Below, piece by piece: positions 9,831-21,719 of a stretch of 64,000 nucleotides of DNA. The translations under genes were made by a program, and so were the position numbers. The DNA is taken from contig CM070520.1 in assembly GCA_036346375.1 (NCBI GenBank), forward strand, positions 16,627,791-16,691,790, written 5' to 3'. Source of the stretch: Guadua angustifolia (taxonomy: Eukaryota; Streptophyta; Magnoliopsida; Poales; Poaceae). Positions within the stretch are counted from its first letter, which is position 1. Each line of letters starts with the position of its first letter. The notes below the pieces were generated by a model. That model saw only the letters and a program-made list of their open reading frames with translations. It ran no database searches and had not been told where the DNA came from.

Positions 9831-11084
9831 AGCTAAATTATCGCGCACAACAACAGCAAAGTATCAATTCCCAGCATCTACTTTTATGTTGTTTGTGATC
9901 ATCTCCTGTTCTGTGTCCCACTGTCCCGTAATAGCTTCAGTTAGTGAGCAATATGGTTGCTCTCAGTCTCAGTAAAGGGACTTGAAAATTTGCAGGTCTC
10001 AGTTAGTGAGTAGAATCACTTTGCAGAGAGATTGTGAAACTGAAATGACAATCTTGGCGGAAAGAGACATACGAGACAATATATATACAATTATTTCGTT
10101 CAACCAACTGGTCCAACTTTATTATAGCTGCAGAGTTCTTGGTAGAGTGATGGGGTTATGGCCTTGCTATAAAACCATCCAGCACCCTAGGTCATGATAG
10201 AGCAGGCATTGTTGATCAAGCACTTAACTCGCGTAATTTGTTACCTTGCTATGTTGGATTGTAGGCTTCGGATGCGTTGGGATATTTGGCCTATCATGTG
10301 TGCTCTGTCTCACTGCATCATATCATCATGTGTGCTCTGACTTACTGCATCACATCATCATATAGTTAAGTGAATTCTTGTTGAAAGTAATGCACAAATC
10401 TTGATCAGTGTAATCACTTTCTTTATATATACTAGCTAGCTAGTGCCTGTTCTGCATATGCTTGGTTGCAAATAGTGAGCGATCCTGTTCAAATTTGTAG
10501 AATAGCACTAGAAAAATTTGCAGAGCAAGTGGCGCACAAAATTACTTGATTCGGTCGTTGATCTTACCAGCTGCACAGCTAGCTAGAACATTATGTCTGC
10601 AAAAAACAACTTTTATATCTTGAACCAATTATCGTTCAACGATGGACCAAGAGATGTATGCCTGACATGAAGATGGGAGCAGAGTAAGCTTGTGAACAAG
10701 TGTAGTGCAACAGATTATGTTGCCTAAGTACTATCTTTTTTACTTTTTTTTGTAGCTTCGTATTTCTAGAACTCTCAAAGATCTTATCATTTCTCAAATC
10801 ATGAGAATTTCATGCACCAACTACATCACCTCAAATGCTTAAACTGTCAGTGTACCATGGCGAGCATATGTTCTACGTATTTCAAGACAACAAATCTTCA
10901 TTGCATTAGTAATAGAAATATTTAGACACATTTTACCAGCATAATTTCAGTTGCATTGCAGAAAAAAAAGAAGTGTGCGTACTACATTCAAGGTAATGTG
11001 GGTCCATAAAGGATATAAAAGACTGGAATAGTCTTATCTAAACGCTTCTTATGCATGAAGCAAGATTGAACAAACCACTAATAA
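9831..11084. other. Array sequence without a recognisable gene
   Basis: Contains the 'tgagtagaatcactttgcagagag' block (about 10007-10031, recurring at 33070 and 19556). It also has the 'ctggtccaac' companion box (about 10107-10145) ahead of array box 3. No ORF over 71 codons is present. Confidence 0.5.
10265..10300 (+). other. Array box 3, type B (decayed)
   Basis: The box follows GTAG and reads GFGCVGIFGLSCV. It is followed by a duplicated 'tcatgtgtgctctg' rather than by the usual GTAAGT. The Lys of the box is replaced by Ile. Confidence 0.5.
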
Positions 11085-11727
11085 CTCAAGAGAAAGAATT
11101 GAACAGTCAATCCAAACATATAGCTATCAATAAAGCAGACGAAGAAATTTGGGCTTTCAAGGATTCATAATCCCAGTAAAATCTAAATATGTGCAACTGA
11201 CCTCTCTTGAAACAAAAGCTCAATCATCACTTAGCATAAGCCAAGACATCACCTGTGGTGCTGGGTAAATAGCGAAGAACTCATGTCATATATTTTTGGT
11301 ATGCTCCATATGGAACATAAATTCCGACAAACTGTCTACTGAAAATCTTTAACATAGTTGAAACTGCTAAAAAATGTCAATATGAAGAAAAAATTCTCGT
11401 GTCATCAATCGAATATAAATTGCAATAGACTTTTATATCGAGTAAAGACAACAAAACAACATTGTAGTATCTACGCAGAAACAAGCCCCTTTTATACTTT
11501 AAATCTTCATCTCAAACTGACATTGGAGCAAAACATTCACTAAAAAAACTCCGAAAAGTATAATGCTACCAAAAAATTCTACATTAATATTGCTAAAACC
11601 TCCATAATAATCAATGTATCCAAACGGTGAATGAAATACAAATATAATGGTGATGAAACACTAAATTCCAATTAACGGTGATGAAACACCAAATTTAATT
11701 GTCTCTTCAACTGATTTTTTTTTTCAA
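11085..11727. repeat. Diverged direct repeat, copy 2 (partner 1-660)
   Basis: Aligns throughout with 1-660 and ends in the same way at a T-run ('caactgattttttttttc'). After it, the two loci differ completely, and this copy is soon followed by a Helitron. Confidence 0.75.
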
Positions 11728-11820
11728 AGTCTCTGATGATGAATCAGTTACGGGTAGGGAAGGAGCGCATGGCGCAGGAACAGACATTCTCCCGTAGCTC
11801 CTCAACATTAGCATCACATA

Positions 11821-12819
11821 TCATTACATAGCCTATACCCGCAAGAATTGGAGAGCACCGGCGAAGCCACCTGTCACCTTGCGATTTTGCAAAAAAACCC
11901 TTCCATTTCTCCGAAATTACGAATAGGTCCCTGTGCGATTTTTTGGACCTATACCCGCAAGAATTGGAGAGCACCGCGGCCACCACTCACCTTGCGATTT
12001 TGCAAAAGCCCTTCCATTTCTCGAAATTACGAATAGGTCCTCGTGCGATTTTTTGTGAGACAAGAATATTTTTTTACTTGCGTTTAGGTCCTCGCCCGGT
12101 ATTTTTACTAAAAGCCTCCCGTTAGTTTCAAATCGCGAACAAGCCCTTTTCTAATTTTTCAGATAGCGAACAGTCCAAAAAATAACATCCGGTCCTCGCT
12201 TACGTTCAGTCCTTTCTCCGTTTTCCCGAAAAAATGTTTTCGCCACCGAAAAACCCGGAAATTTTTTTTCGCCACCCAAAAACCCGGAAAAAATGTTTTC
12301 GCCACAAAAAAAACGCAGATTCAAATAACTTTTATAGCAACTTATGTATTTGCCAACGGATCGTAACCGCGGGTTTTTTTTAAAAAAATGTAGATTCGTC
12401 AGCAACTTATGTATTTGCCAACGGGTCGTAACCGCGTGTTTTTTTAAAAAAAATGTAGATTCGTCCGCAAATTTATAGCGACCCGTGGATTCGCCGGTGG
12501 GTCCTAACGACCCATTTTTTTTAGCGAACGCAACCAAAAAAAACGGAAAAAATATTTTCGACACCCAAAAAAACGGAAACAATGTTTTCGTCCCGCGGAT
12601 TCGCCGGTGGGTTCTAACGACCCGTTTTTTTTAACAAACGCAACAAAAAAACCCGAAAAAATGTTTTCAGCACCAAAAAAAACGAAAACAATGTTTTCGT
12701 CACCAAAAAAACACGGATTCATCGAAGGTTTATATCAACTTATGGATTTGCCAACGGGTCATAACCGCGCATGCTATCGAAATTCAACCGGCGCAGCGTA
12801 GCGCGCTTTCCCACCTAGT
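11821..12819 (+). mobile_element. Non-autonomous Helitron, copy 0
   Basis: It starts with TC after an A (11820) and ends CCCACCTAGT. A GC-rich palindromic stretch (CGGCGCAGCGTAGCGCGC) lies just upstream of the end, in the position of the Helitron 3' hairpin. The next base is A rather than the usual T. Its 5' part carries a ~118-bp tandem duplication ('cctatacccgcaagaattgg' at 11831 and 11949). The interior is a degenerate repeat of a ~35-45-bp AT-rich motif built on 'aaaatgttttcgccacc' and 'aacgacccattttt'. It has no coding capacity. Related copies lie at 36598, 38025 and 40014. Confidence 0.8.
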
Positions 12820-12839
12820 ATATACCAAAGCATATGCGA

Positions 12840-13330
12840 TCGCCAATGCAAAGAAATATACAAAGTACCATACTAATCAGGCCAAAGATTAGTAGCAGCA
12901 CGTCGCGGGAGTCGATGCGGGTGCCGATCGAAGTTGTCGTAGACGGTGGTCACCTCGATGTTCCAGCCAGGGAAGCTTAATTGCTGTCGATGTGATCCCA
13001 GTGGATCGCAATGCAGTACGTGCCAGCACTGCCAATCCCGATCCTGATTATTGCTCCCAAGGATGCCCGTCTCTGGGAGTCTCTTCCTCCCGGGGCAGCA
13101 ACTTGGATCTTAAACCTTAGAGTTAGAGCTTTGATATCACTTGTTAGAGATAGATGTATGGCAAAATATTGAAGACACAATTTACGTGGGAAATCTCTTG
13201 CGAGAAAAAACCCATAGGAAACAATCTGCTATAATGTTTCATGTTTACATGTACAAAAGGTTGGCGTATATAGCCAAAAGAATCTAGTTGTAGAAGACTT
13301 GGAATAACAATCTATTTGGATAAAGCTAAA
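12840..13330 (-). mobile_element. Copia LTR and leader remnant
   Basis: On the minus strand, TGATATCAAAGC (plus 13128-13139) is a variant of the initiator-Met tRNA primer-binding site. The LTR lies next to it, plus-strand TGTTAGAGATAGATGTATGG from 13142. It contains the typical 'caaaatattgaagacacaat' and 'gcgagaaaaaaccca' stretch of this LTR type. The minus-strand leader and gag start (12977-13130) is short and decayed. The other end of the element is not found. Confidence 0.6.
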
Positions 13331-14470
13331 AAGATATGGTAAGTTGAGATACTGAGTAATCTTCAACCCACATGATTATATATGTCACACAATACGAAGT
13401 AGTTACTTCCCATCTAGATATAGAGAGTTCTTGACATGCTGTAACTGATGTTTGGACGATATACATAATTGTCGTCATCACATAGCATGGACTGCAGATA
13501 AAATTCCTCATCAATCTGAACTGTTACTTTTATGTATCGAGAAGAAGGCTTGGGAGGTATCGCGAAATTTGACCGGTTAGTTACATGTTTCTCGTGCAAA
13601 AGTAATTCCTCCCTTGCGGTTTCAGAACTCCCATCGCATCATATGTCTTATCCTTTCTTCTTTATTACAACTGCAGCACACATCTCTTCTCTTCAACTCA
13701 ATTTTCTGACCTTCAATTGATCAGAAAAAAGAGAAAACAAGAGGAGCGGGAAAGATTGGCAACAGGTATATCATCAATGTTTACAACAAGAACATGTTCC
13801 TTTGAATCAGATGAGGAACAAGGATGTCTTGTTCGTACTGTCCTTAAATCATGTGGTCAAGCTTGACTTGGATGCATTCATCCGGCACTGTCCAACACCT
13901 TGATTGGAAGTTCTGGAGTGTTTTTTTTGGTTGCGGATGCCTTTTCGTTGTATGCACGCGCGTTCTTAATTTGGGCCGTGCATGTTCTTCAGGCTATGAA
14001 TTTGTTTCTTTTTTTTTTGTCGCTATTTGAGTCTCTTGAACCAATCACAGATCTCAAAATGATATTGGTTGATATCTGAATTCTACAAACTCCATGGATA
14101 AGCATTAAGGTGTGGGCGGCAGCATTTGTGTCGTTAAGATTCCGAAGAAAGCGACAAATCTACTCATCCAGTGTTCAGAGTTTCAGGTGGTACTTGACAT
14201 TTCTCTGAAAAATATGACGAGTAGTATGTGATGTGTGAGTAAGAACTTGGGAAAATTCAAATCTATAGCATTCTTGACTCCTTCCATTTCCCAAAGCATG
14301 AATTGTATCCTGTGAATTGTACTGCACGGGATGCTTTGGGAAATTTTTAATTGTACTGCATACGATGCTTTGGGAAATTTTGACCAATCAGCAGACTTGA
14401 GTTTTTCTGGATCCTCCGAAGATGCAAGTTATCCTGTGCTGAAAGTAATGTATCTTGTGTTACGGTGTTA
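13331..14470. other. Array sequence
   Basis: Holds a companion box ('gtagttacttcccatctag', 13399-13417), array box 4, and the 'cagcattt-tg-cgttaagattccgaag' block (about 14122-14160) shared with 2460 and 3290. No supported gene. Confidence 0.5.
13548..13601 (+). other. Array box 4, type A (exon-like)
   Basis: The box follows GAAG and reads GLGGIAKFDRLVTCFSCK. The donor-like GTAATTCC comes two bases later than in boxes 1 and 2, so the frame would change. Downstream homology to the other type A copies runs to about 13740. Confidence 0.5.
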
Positions 14471-14477
14471 GTTTGAC

Positions 14478-14828
14478 CAATGGCGTAGCTAGAATTTTAA
14501 ACAAGATTGATCCAACTAAGAAAGAAAATATAACCACATAAGCACAAAATGCCCTGCGGCTTGTCATAATCCAAAATACAAATTCAATTTTCTTCCGCAC
14601 AAGCACAGGGCACGATCCAAATCCAATTGCCTGACGCACAAGCACATGCGTAGAGGCGCTGCTCAACAACGAAGAACGATTGAAGTATTGAACAAACCAG
14701 TAGTGACCGTGAGTCTGCGATGTTCTATCTTTCTGCTGATTGCGTGTACGTGGGCTAAAGAATACACGGTAGACTGAAACATTGGTTATGCCATGGCACA
14801 ACTGTGCCAACTACTAGCTACGCCCCTG
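14478..14828. mobile_element. hAT-type MITE
   Basis: The ends CAATGGCGTAGCTAG and (inverse complement of the right end) CAGGGGCGTAGCTAG are terminal inverted repeats. The flanks AGTTTGAC (14470-14477) and GGTTTGAC (14829-14836) are an 8-bp target duplication with one mismatch, the length expected for hAT. A 116-codon minus-strand frame fills the element, but it runs into the terminal repeats and resembles no transposase. I regard it as non-coding. Confidence 0.8.
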
Positions 14829-15385
14829 GGTTTGACTATATATTCCATGTACATGCTACTTTGCATACACTTGCTTACAAATACTGTTGAGATTGCTTAA
14901 ATTTGTCAGTTTATAACATTATCAAAGCTTTTGTACAGTACCTAAAAAAATGCTTCTGTACAATAGGTAACGCACAAAATTATTCAGTTTGATCACCGTA
15001 CTTGCTAACTGCACATTTTGTGTAGAACTACCACTTGTTTCTATTTGGTCTTATGTAAAACCGTGTTCAGATCACAAGTTTATTAACTGCGATCCATTTC
15101 TAATGGACTTATCTTTTCCCACTTATGGCAGGAGACTATCGTTTCGACCTATGCTTCAGCAGCAGAGATGCTGATGAGCAGTATGGGCTAAGTAAACGCA
15201 TACAGCAGATAAATTTAATTAATTACTTATTCATTTGATCGACTAGTAACCTTGAAACAACATGAATATTTATCCAGAATGTTAACAATTGAAGCCTGGC
15301 CAATGGTTAAGAGAAGGAAATATTTTGAAGCACGATGGATTCAAGGATATGTATTAAAAGCGCACCGTGCAGCATTTTGAGCTTT
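14829..15385. other. Array sequence
   Basis: Holds the 'ttgtcagtttataacatta-caaagcttttgtaca' block (14906-14940), which recurs around 31620-31660. The 'agtaaccttgaaaca-catgaat' block (15245-15270) recurs at 7750 and 32085. No gene. Confidence 0.5.
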
Positions 15386-15830
15386 ATTAGAGTGTCCTGT
15401 ACTTCGACTTCAGGAAGAAATCCCTAGGTCTGACCTTAGTTGGTTGTGCCTGGCAATGGCCTTGTTGAAGGCATTGTTTTGTAGTCTGAGGATTTACTCT
15501 CCGAGGTGAAAACCTTTGGTCTGGCCTTCACTAGTTGGATCATGGCATGGCGGTGCATGTGCGTATCGAGTCCTTCTTGGAGGCGTTGTCATTGGAGAGC
15601 TTTTATCACGGTCCAAGTGTTGCTATGATGGTAGATAGCCTTGAAGACAATATTGCGTGATGTAGTTTGCCGCGACGGTTTCTTTGTCTTTTCTTGTGTG
15701 TGTGTGTGTTTGGCTGTGTACACCCTAACTGTGTAGATGCTGAGAGTCTTCTTAGTATAATTGTATCACCTTGATGTAATTTACTAAGATTAATAAAAGC
15801 TTCCTTTATCGAAAATTAGAGCGTCCTGTA
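15386..15830 (+). mobile_element. 5'-truncated LINE-type retroposon with 16-bp target-site duplication
   Basis: ATTAGAGTGTCCTGTA (15386-15401) and ATTAGAGCGTCCTGTA (15815-15830) flank a 413-bp insert. The insert ends 'gattaataaaagcttccttt' + ATCGAAA, a typical LINE 3' terminus with a short A tail. The body includes a (TG)n run near 15697 but no reading frame of note. Removing the insert restores continuity with the paralogous array segments at 8.5 and 32.2 kb. Confidence 0.9.
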
Positions 15831-17265
15831 GTCAATCATGTTTGGCATCTGGTGTATCTGTGCAAGGCATACAGTGATACAGCTGCTGACACATCATACA
15901 TGACTAGTCAAGTGGGCGTTGCAACAAAAACACATTTTTAACCAAATATCAAATCATGCCACATGTTTAAAAAAAATAAAATTGCACTCTTGAGTAACCA
16001 TGGGAAGAGAGAAGTGGGTAATGGCCCAGCCAAGGGGAACAGGTGTGGGTAGAAAGAGAGAGATACGGTTGGTATCTTTTTATCCCACAGCCTACATGTC
16101 GGCGCGTTGCTTTTCTTAAAGAGGAGTGGGAGGACGGACGACTACCATCAACTTGTATTTACATATTAGTAAAGATAATCAAGCACTTCATCCCTTTGGC
16201 ACATGTATGTCATCCCCATATAGATGAATAGAAATCATGGAAAAATATTGACATCTGAGCCTAGTAATATTTGTACATTTGTGCACAAAGAATAGATTAG
16301 TCCAGGTGAAGGAGCTTGACGCATCATTATAACCTCTGCCCTTTCATTTGTGGTGTACCTGAGTTGCAGAAAAGAGCCATGTGGTGCATTACAGGGAGCT
16401 GCAATCCTTTTCTTCAGTCCTTTCTTACAAAATGGAGAACATACTTTAAGTGACCAAGACCAATATTATATATTGCAGTAGTTGCTTCCTTTCTAGCTGA
16501 AGAGAGTTCTTGGTCACCTGAAGCTGACAATCAGAGAGCAACTGAATATCCTGGAAATCACATATCAAGGATTGCTGATGAAGCTCTTTGTTGACATGAA
16601 CTATCACCTATGTGTCTCAAGTAAGGCTTGGGAGGTATCGGGAACTTTGGCAGGTCAACTACATGCTTTTTATGTAAATTAATTCCTCCCTTGTAGCCTT
16701 AAAATCTCCATTGTGTCATGTGTATTTACCTCGTTTGTTACATCTGCAGAGCAAATGATCAGTCTTACACTCTTATTCTTGTTGCTTTGAGAAGATCGGA
16801 AATGAGAGAACACTCAGAGACTTGAAGTGATCCAACTTTCCTCACATATGCATCATAGAGGAAAAAACCTAGACGCATGTCTAGTTCTAAGTATGATCTC
16901 TTCCCTAAATCTGACAAGATCGGTCCAGTATTGCCAGTTTCAAGTTTGGATGCAGCATTAGAAGAACCTAGCTACCTCAACTGACATTTTCTTGTTTGTG
17001 CAGCACCTTTCATGGATGATGATGTACACATGCAATGTTTACTCTCCTAACTTGCAACATGAAAAATTCAGAATTTTACCTTAATACTAAAAACTCAGAA
17101 CAGTGTAGACTGAAGGAAAGAACAAATGTACTTAAACAGGGAATTATAATATACCAGCTTGGCAGATATACATGTTAACTACTCTGATCCATAAATTATG
17201 TTACTCAAAGTACTTATGTGTTCATTGATATGCTCGGAAGCCACACAGAGTTATGAAATTCCTAT
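15831..17265. other. Array sequence
   Basis: Contains the 'ggcatctggtgtatctgtgc' block (15844), the companion box 'gcagtagttgcttcctttc' (16476) and array box 5. A 62-codon frame at 16043-16231 is not conserved elsewhere. No gene. Confidence 0.5.
16626..16678 (+). other. Array box 5, type A
   Basis: The box follows GTAAG and reads GLGGIGNFGRSTTCFLCK. The donor position is AAATTAATTCC, so the GT seen in boxes 1 and 2 is lost. Confidence 0.5.
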
Positions 17266-19112
17266 CGTTATGAATAGCACTTATTGTATTCAATATAAGG
17301 CTAGTAGGCTAGAATACATAGAGTAATGAGGGTTCAAAAAGAAAGCCTATATAAGACAACACCTAAATAAGAAAAACTTATATAAGGAAAATCTATATAA
17401 GGAGAGTCTATATATGACAATATCGATCCCTTAACACTCACCACAAATGTAAGGTATATGCAATAGCATTGCATTTGGAAGGGTTGACACTAAAATAGGA
17501 AAAATCCAAAAACCTAGTCTTGAAGTAGTCGTTGTAGCATCCAACTCTTGAAAAACCAAGCCGATGAAGGAGCCGAGTCGACGAAGAAAAGCCGACAAAG
17601 AGCCGAGCTAAAACTGGTTGGTATAATTGAGCCGAAACTAAGGAAAGATGATGAAATAAGCCGAGCCAAGGAAACGAGTCAAAAATCAAAGTCGACGGAA
17701 TGAGCCGATAAAAAGAGCTGAGTCAATGAAAGAACCAAGATGCTAAGGACTTAGATGCAATTGAAACAAAAACACTAAATGAAATACTAGCGGTAGAACC
17801 AAGAGCAGCCTAAAGACACATCACCACACAAAAAAGAGCCGAAGAGCCAAAGCCGAGCCAATAACCGAGTTGAAGAGTGACAGCAGAAGAGCCAATATGA
17901 CAAATGAGCCTAGTCGACGTGAAGAGCCAAGCCGACCAAGAGCCAACAAGAGTTCCTTGCCAAGAAGAGCCAAGCCGACAAATGAGCCAATATGACAAAT
18001 GAGCCTAGTCAACGTGAAGAGTCAAGCCGAGCCGAGCCAACAAAAGATCCTTGCCAAGAAGAGCCAAGCCGACAAATGAGCCAAGCCAAAGCCAGAGCTA
18101 AAAAATTGGAGAGCCGATAAGAAGAGCCGAAGCCGATCAGAAGAGCGAGCTGCTCTGAAAGCTTGAAAAGCTGGAGCCGAAGCCAAAAACTGAACAAGAA
18201 GCTGGAGCCAAGAAGCTCAAAAGCTGTAGCCGAAATTAAAATGGTATTAAAATCGATTGAGCGATCGGATGACATCTGATTGATCATGCGATGCTAGGGC
18301 ACGAGCATGTGTAGGCAATGTGGATGTCACAGGCGGAAGTCGGCAGGGGTCGGTCGGACGGTTATAGCAGGTGGGCGGAGGTGGTGACGAGCATAAGCCG
18401 AGGCAGCGACAGGCCAAGCATGGCGAAGGCCAGGAGGAGGCACTCCGAGGCGAACGGCGATGGAGGTGCATCGGGCGGCCAAAGCTGCTGAAGGCCAAGG
18501 GAAGGCGGTCGGGGTGCATCGGCATCGAACACAGGAGCCGAGGTGCTGGCGCGGGAGGTCGGGCGTCGCGGTGTCAATGGAGTGGACGCCGATGCCGGAG
18601 GCAGTGAAGCGGATGTTGGGCGTCACACAAGCCAACGGGCCGGAGAGAAGGCGGGCAACCGGGCGAGGGCGCCGAGGCGGGTGCCGACCAAGGCGTCAAA
18701 GGCGGCCAGTGCAAAGGCCAACAGAGAGCACGCAGATGAGCAACGGCCATGGGCGAGCAGTGGCCATAGGCGAACAGCGACCACGGACGAGTAGCGGCCA
18801 CAGAGAAGTTATCAGTGATGAGGTGGCCACCCCCTAGGAATGGAGGCTGCTCCTCCCAGGGGTAGCAACATGGCGGAAGATGATAGGATGCTAGGGTTGC
18901 AATGCCGGTAAACCTTAACGCTAAATCTAGCGCTCTGATACCATGTTATGAATAGTACTTATTATATTCAATATGAGACCATTAGGCCAGAATATATAGA
19001 GTACAAAAAGAAAGCCTATATAAGGCAACATCTAAATAAGAAAAACTTATATAAAGAAAACCTATATAAGAAGAGTCTATACATGACAATATCTATACCC
19101 TTAATACCCACA
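17266..19112 (-). mobile_element. Small non-autonomous LTR element (copia-like), minus strand
   Basis: Two direct repeats of about 170-180 bp (17266-17444 and 18944-19112) start (T/C)GTTATGAATAG and share 'aataagaaaaacttatata' and 'gacaatat-gat-ccctta'. GCTCTGATACCA at 18932-18943 is the inverse complement of the initiator-Met tRNA primer-binding site and abuts the right repeat. The element is therefore on the minus strand with its 5' LTR at the right. The ~1.5-kb interior has no gag-pol. It has a GC-rich part (18280-18830) with overlapping open frames on both strands and a stretch (17540-18240) of degenerate 'gagccgaagccga' units. It is presumably mobilised in trans. Confidence 0.75.
17540..18240. 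repeat. Degenerate GAGCCGA-type short repeats
   Basis: Dozens of variants of 'agagccaagccgacaaatga' and 'gaagagccgaagccga' occur irregularly. The spacing is variable, so this is a degenerate low-complexity tract inside the LTR element and not a regular satellite. Confidence 0.75.
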
Positions 19113-19472
19113 ACATTGGTGACAGCTACTGATTAAACATTCATTGGACTACTGCGTGTGAGCCACACAGAGTTCTGAAAGTCCTACAACATTGGTGTCA
19201 GCTACTAATTAACCATGCTTTGGACTACTGTGTGAGTGCGTGTGACAAAGAAAAAGACCTTAGCATTATTGGCCCCTTTATCTCCAGGAAACTTCCAATG
19301 GAGTCAAAAGAAGCAATGAGAAACAAAGGACATAAATCCGCAGCACTTAATTTTCGAATTCCACCTTTGATTGATCCAAGAAATTATTGTTCTTCCACAT
19401 AGTCCACTGCATAGAATTGTATGAGTTCAAGCAGCGTAGTTAGAATCATTGTTACTCTATAAATTATACTGA
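17941..19472. repeat. Segmental duplication, copy A (partner 19866-21377)
   Basis: Starts 'agccaacaagagttccttgc' and runs through half of the small LTR element's interior, its right LTR and about 360 bp of flank, ending 'ctataaattatactga'. Copy B starts and ends with the same bases. Differences are mostly small losses in GC-rich motifs in B. Confidence 0.9.
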
Positions 19473-19800
19473 CAATTCTCCAATACTAGAGTCGCAAAAT
19501 GGAGCAATATGATACTTGCAGGTCATGGGAATTGGAAATTTGCAGGCGTCAGTAACTGAGTAGAACCACCTTGCGTTGAAACTGAAATCAATAGCATGAG
19601 ATGAGAAACTCAGATGATCATATGTGTCACCAGTTCGTGCTACCAATTGGTCCAACTTTCCTTCTACTTGTAGAGTTTTTGATAGAGTGGCCGAGTTATA
19701 GCTTTGCCCAAAATTAACCAACAATATGGGTAATTACACAACAAGAATTGTACCTGAAGCTAGTCAGCATGAACTGCTACTGAGCTATGGTGGACTTTGG

Positions 19801-19850
19801 GCTTGGGAAGAATTTGGAAATTTGGCCTGTCCGGTCCGTCGATGCATGCA
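19801..19850 (+). other. Array box 6, type B (decayed)
   Basis: The box follows TTTGG rather than AG and reads GLGRIWKFGLSGPSMHAC then stop. It lies in the 393 bases between duplication copies A and B, after a 'ttggtccaactttccttcta' companion box at 19648. Confidence 0.45.
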
Positions 19851-19865
19851 TGCTGAATCATATTA

Positions 19866-21377
19866 AGCCAACAAGAGTTCCTTGCCAAGAAGAGCCAAGC
19901 CGACAAATGAGCCAATATGACAAATGAGCCTAGTCAACGTGAAGAGTCAAGCCGAGCCGAGCCAACAAAAGATCCTTGCCAAGAAGAGCCAAGCCGACAA
20001 ATGAGCCAAGCCAAAGCCAGAGCTAAAAATTGGAGAGCCGATAAGAAGAGCCGGGTCGATCAAGAGCGAGCGCTCTGCTGGCTTGAAAAGCTGAGCGGGC
20101 CAAAAAAAGCGAACAAGAAGCTGGAGCCAAGAAGCTCAAAAGTCAGAGCCGAAATTAAAATGGTATTAAAATCGATTGAGCGATCGGATGACATCTGATT
20201 GATCATGCGATGCTAGAACACGAGCATGTGTGGGCAATGTGGATGTCACAGGTGAAGTCGGCAGGGAGTCGGTCGATTGACGGTTATAGCGGTGGGCGGA
20301 GGTGGTGACGAGCATAAGCCGAGGCAGCGAGACAGCCAAGCATGGCGAAGGCGGAGGAGGCACTCGAGGCGAACGGCGATGGAGGTGCATCGAGGCGCCA
20401 AAGCTGCTGAAGGCCAAGGGAAGGCGATCGGGTGCATCGGCATCGAACACACGAGCCCAGGTGCTTGGCGCGAGGTCGGCGTCATGGTGTCAATGGAGTG
20501 GGCGCCGATGCCGAGGCGATGAAGCGGATGTTAGGCGCCACACAAGCCAACGGGCGGAGAGAAGGCGGGCAACAGGCGCGAGAGGCGAGAGGTGTGCCAC
20601 CAAAGGCGCCAAAGGCGGCGCTGCAAAGGCCAACAGAGAGCACGCAGATGAGCAACGGCCATGGGCAGCAAAGGCTATAGGCGAACAGCGACCACGGACG
20701 AGTAGCGACACAGAGAAGTTATCGATGATGAGGTGGCCACCCCTAGGAATGGAGGCTGCTCCTCCAGGGGTAGCAACATGGCGGAAGATGATAGGATGCT
20801 AGGGTTGCAATGCCGTAAACCTTAACGCTAAATCTAGCGCCTCGATACCATGTTATGAATAGTACTTATTATATTCAATATGAGACCATTAGGCCGAATA
20901 TATAGAGTACAAAAAGAAAGCCTATATAAGGCAACATCTAAATAAGAAAAACTTATATAAAGAAAACCTATATAAGAAGAGTCTATACATGACAATATCT
21001 ATACCCTTAATACCCACAACATTGGTGACAGCTACTGATTAAACATTCATTGGACTACTGCGTGTGAGCCACACAGAGTTCTGAAAGTCCTACAACATTG
21101 GTGTCAGCTACTAATTAACCATGCTTTGGACTACTGTGTGAGTGCGTGTGACAAAGAAAAAGACCTTAGCATTATTGGCCCTTTATCTCCAGGAAACTTC
21201 CAATGGAGTCAAAAGAAGCAATGAGAAACAAAGGACATAAATCCGCAGCACTTAATTTTCGAATTCCACCTTTGATTGATCCAAGAAATTATTGTTCTTC
21301 CACATAGTCCACTGCATAGAATTGTATGAGTTCAAGCAGCGTAGTTAGAATCATTGTTACTCTATAAATTATACTGA
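19866..21377. repeat. Segmental duplication, copy B
   Basis: Matches copy A over its full length (1512 versus 1532 bases) and includes a second right LTR (from 20851). The primer-binding site is damaged (GCGCCTCGATACCA). It ends at the base before the poly-T of the LINE. The sequence that follows in copy A is not found on the far side of the LINE. Confidence 0.9.
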
Positions 21378-21719
21378 TTTTTTTGAAGAAAGCACACAGG
21401 GGAAGCCCCTGCCCAGCAATATATTACGAAACAAAGGAACCGGGTACAGAGGAAGAAAGGCTGGAGAGATTCCAGCCAAGGGAGAGGGGGGAAACAAACC
21501 TGAGCGACAGAAGCAAAACAAAATTAACCTAGAAACCCAAGCCAAAAAGGCCAACTAGGCATTTGAAAGGGGAGAACTAAAACAAGAAGATTGAAGGAGA
21601 AGAACAAAGAGAAACCAGCCCAAGCAAACAAGAGAGCTGGCAGGAAATGACTAGAAAGCAGCCAAGCGCAAAAACCAACTTCCCCAAGAGCCAAAGGCAT
21701 TCCGGCAGAAGGCAAGAGT

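Noticed and set aside
12151..12722. Minus-strand ORFs of 143 and 72 codons (Phe/Lys-rich)
   Set aside because: Products of the AT-rich 'aaaatgttttcg' repeats within a non-autonomous Helitron; similar frames occur at 37.0-38.9 kb for the same reason.
17540..18240. CRISPR-like or satellite array
   Set aside because: The 'gagccga' units vary in length and spacing, there are no unique spacers, and the context is a eukaryotic LTR element.
18247..18837. Overlapping GC-rich ORFs on both strands (up to 125 codons)
   Set aside because: Open on both strands by composition; frames are not preserved in copy B (20166-20802), and no motif is recognisable. Part of a non-autonomous LTR element.
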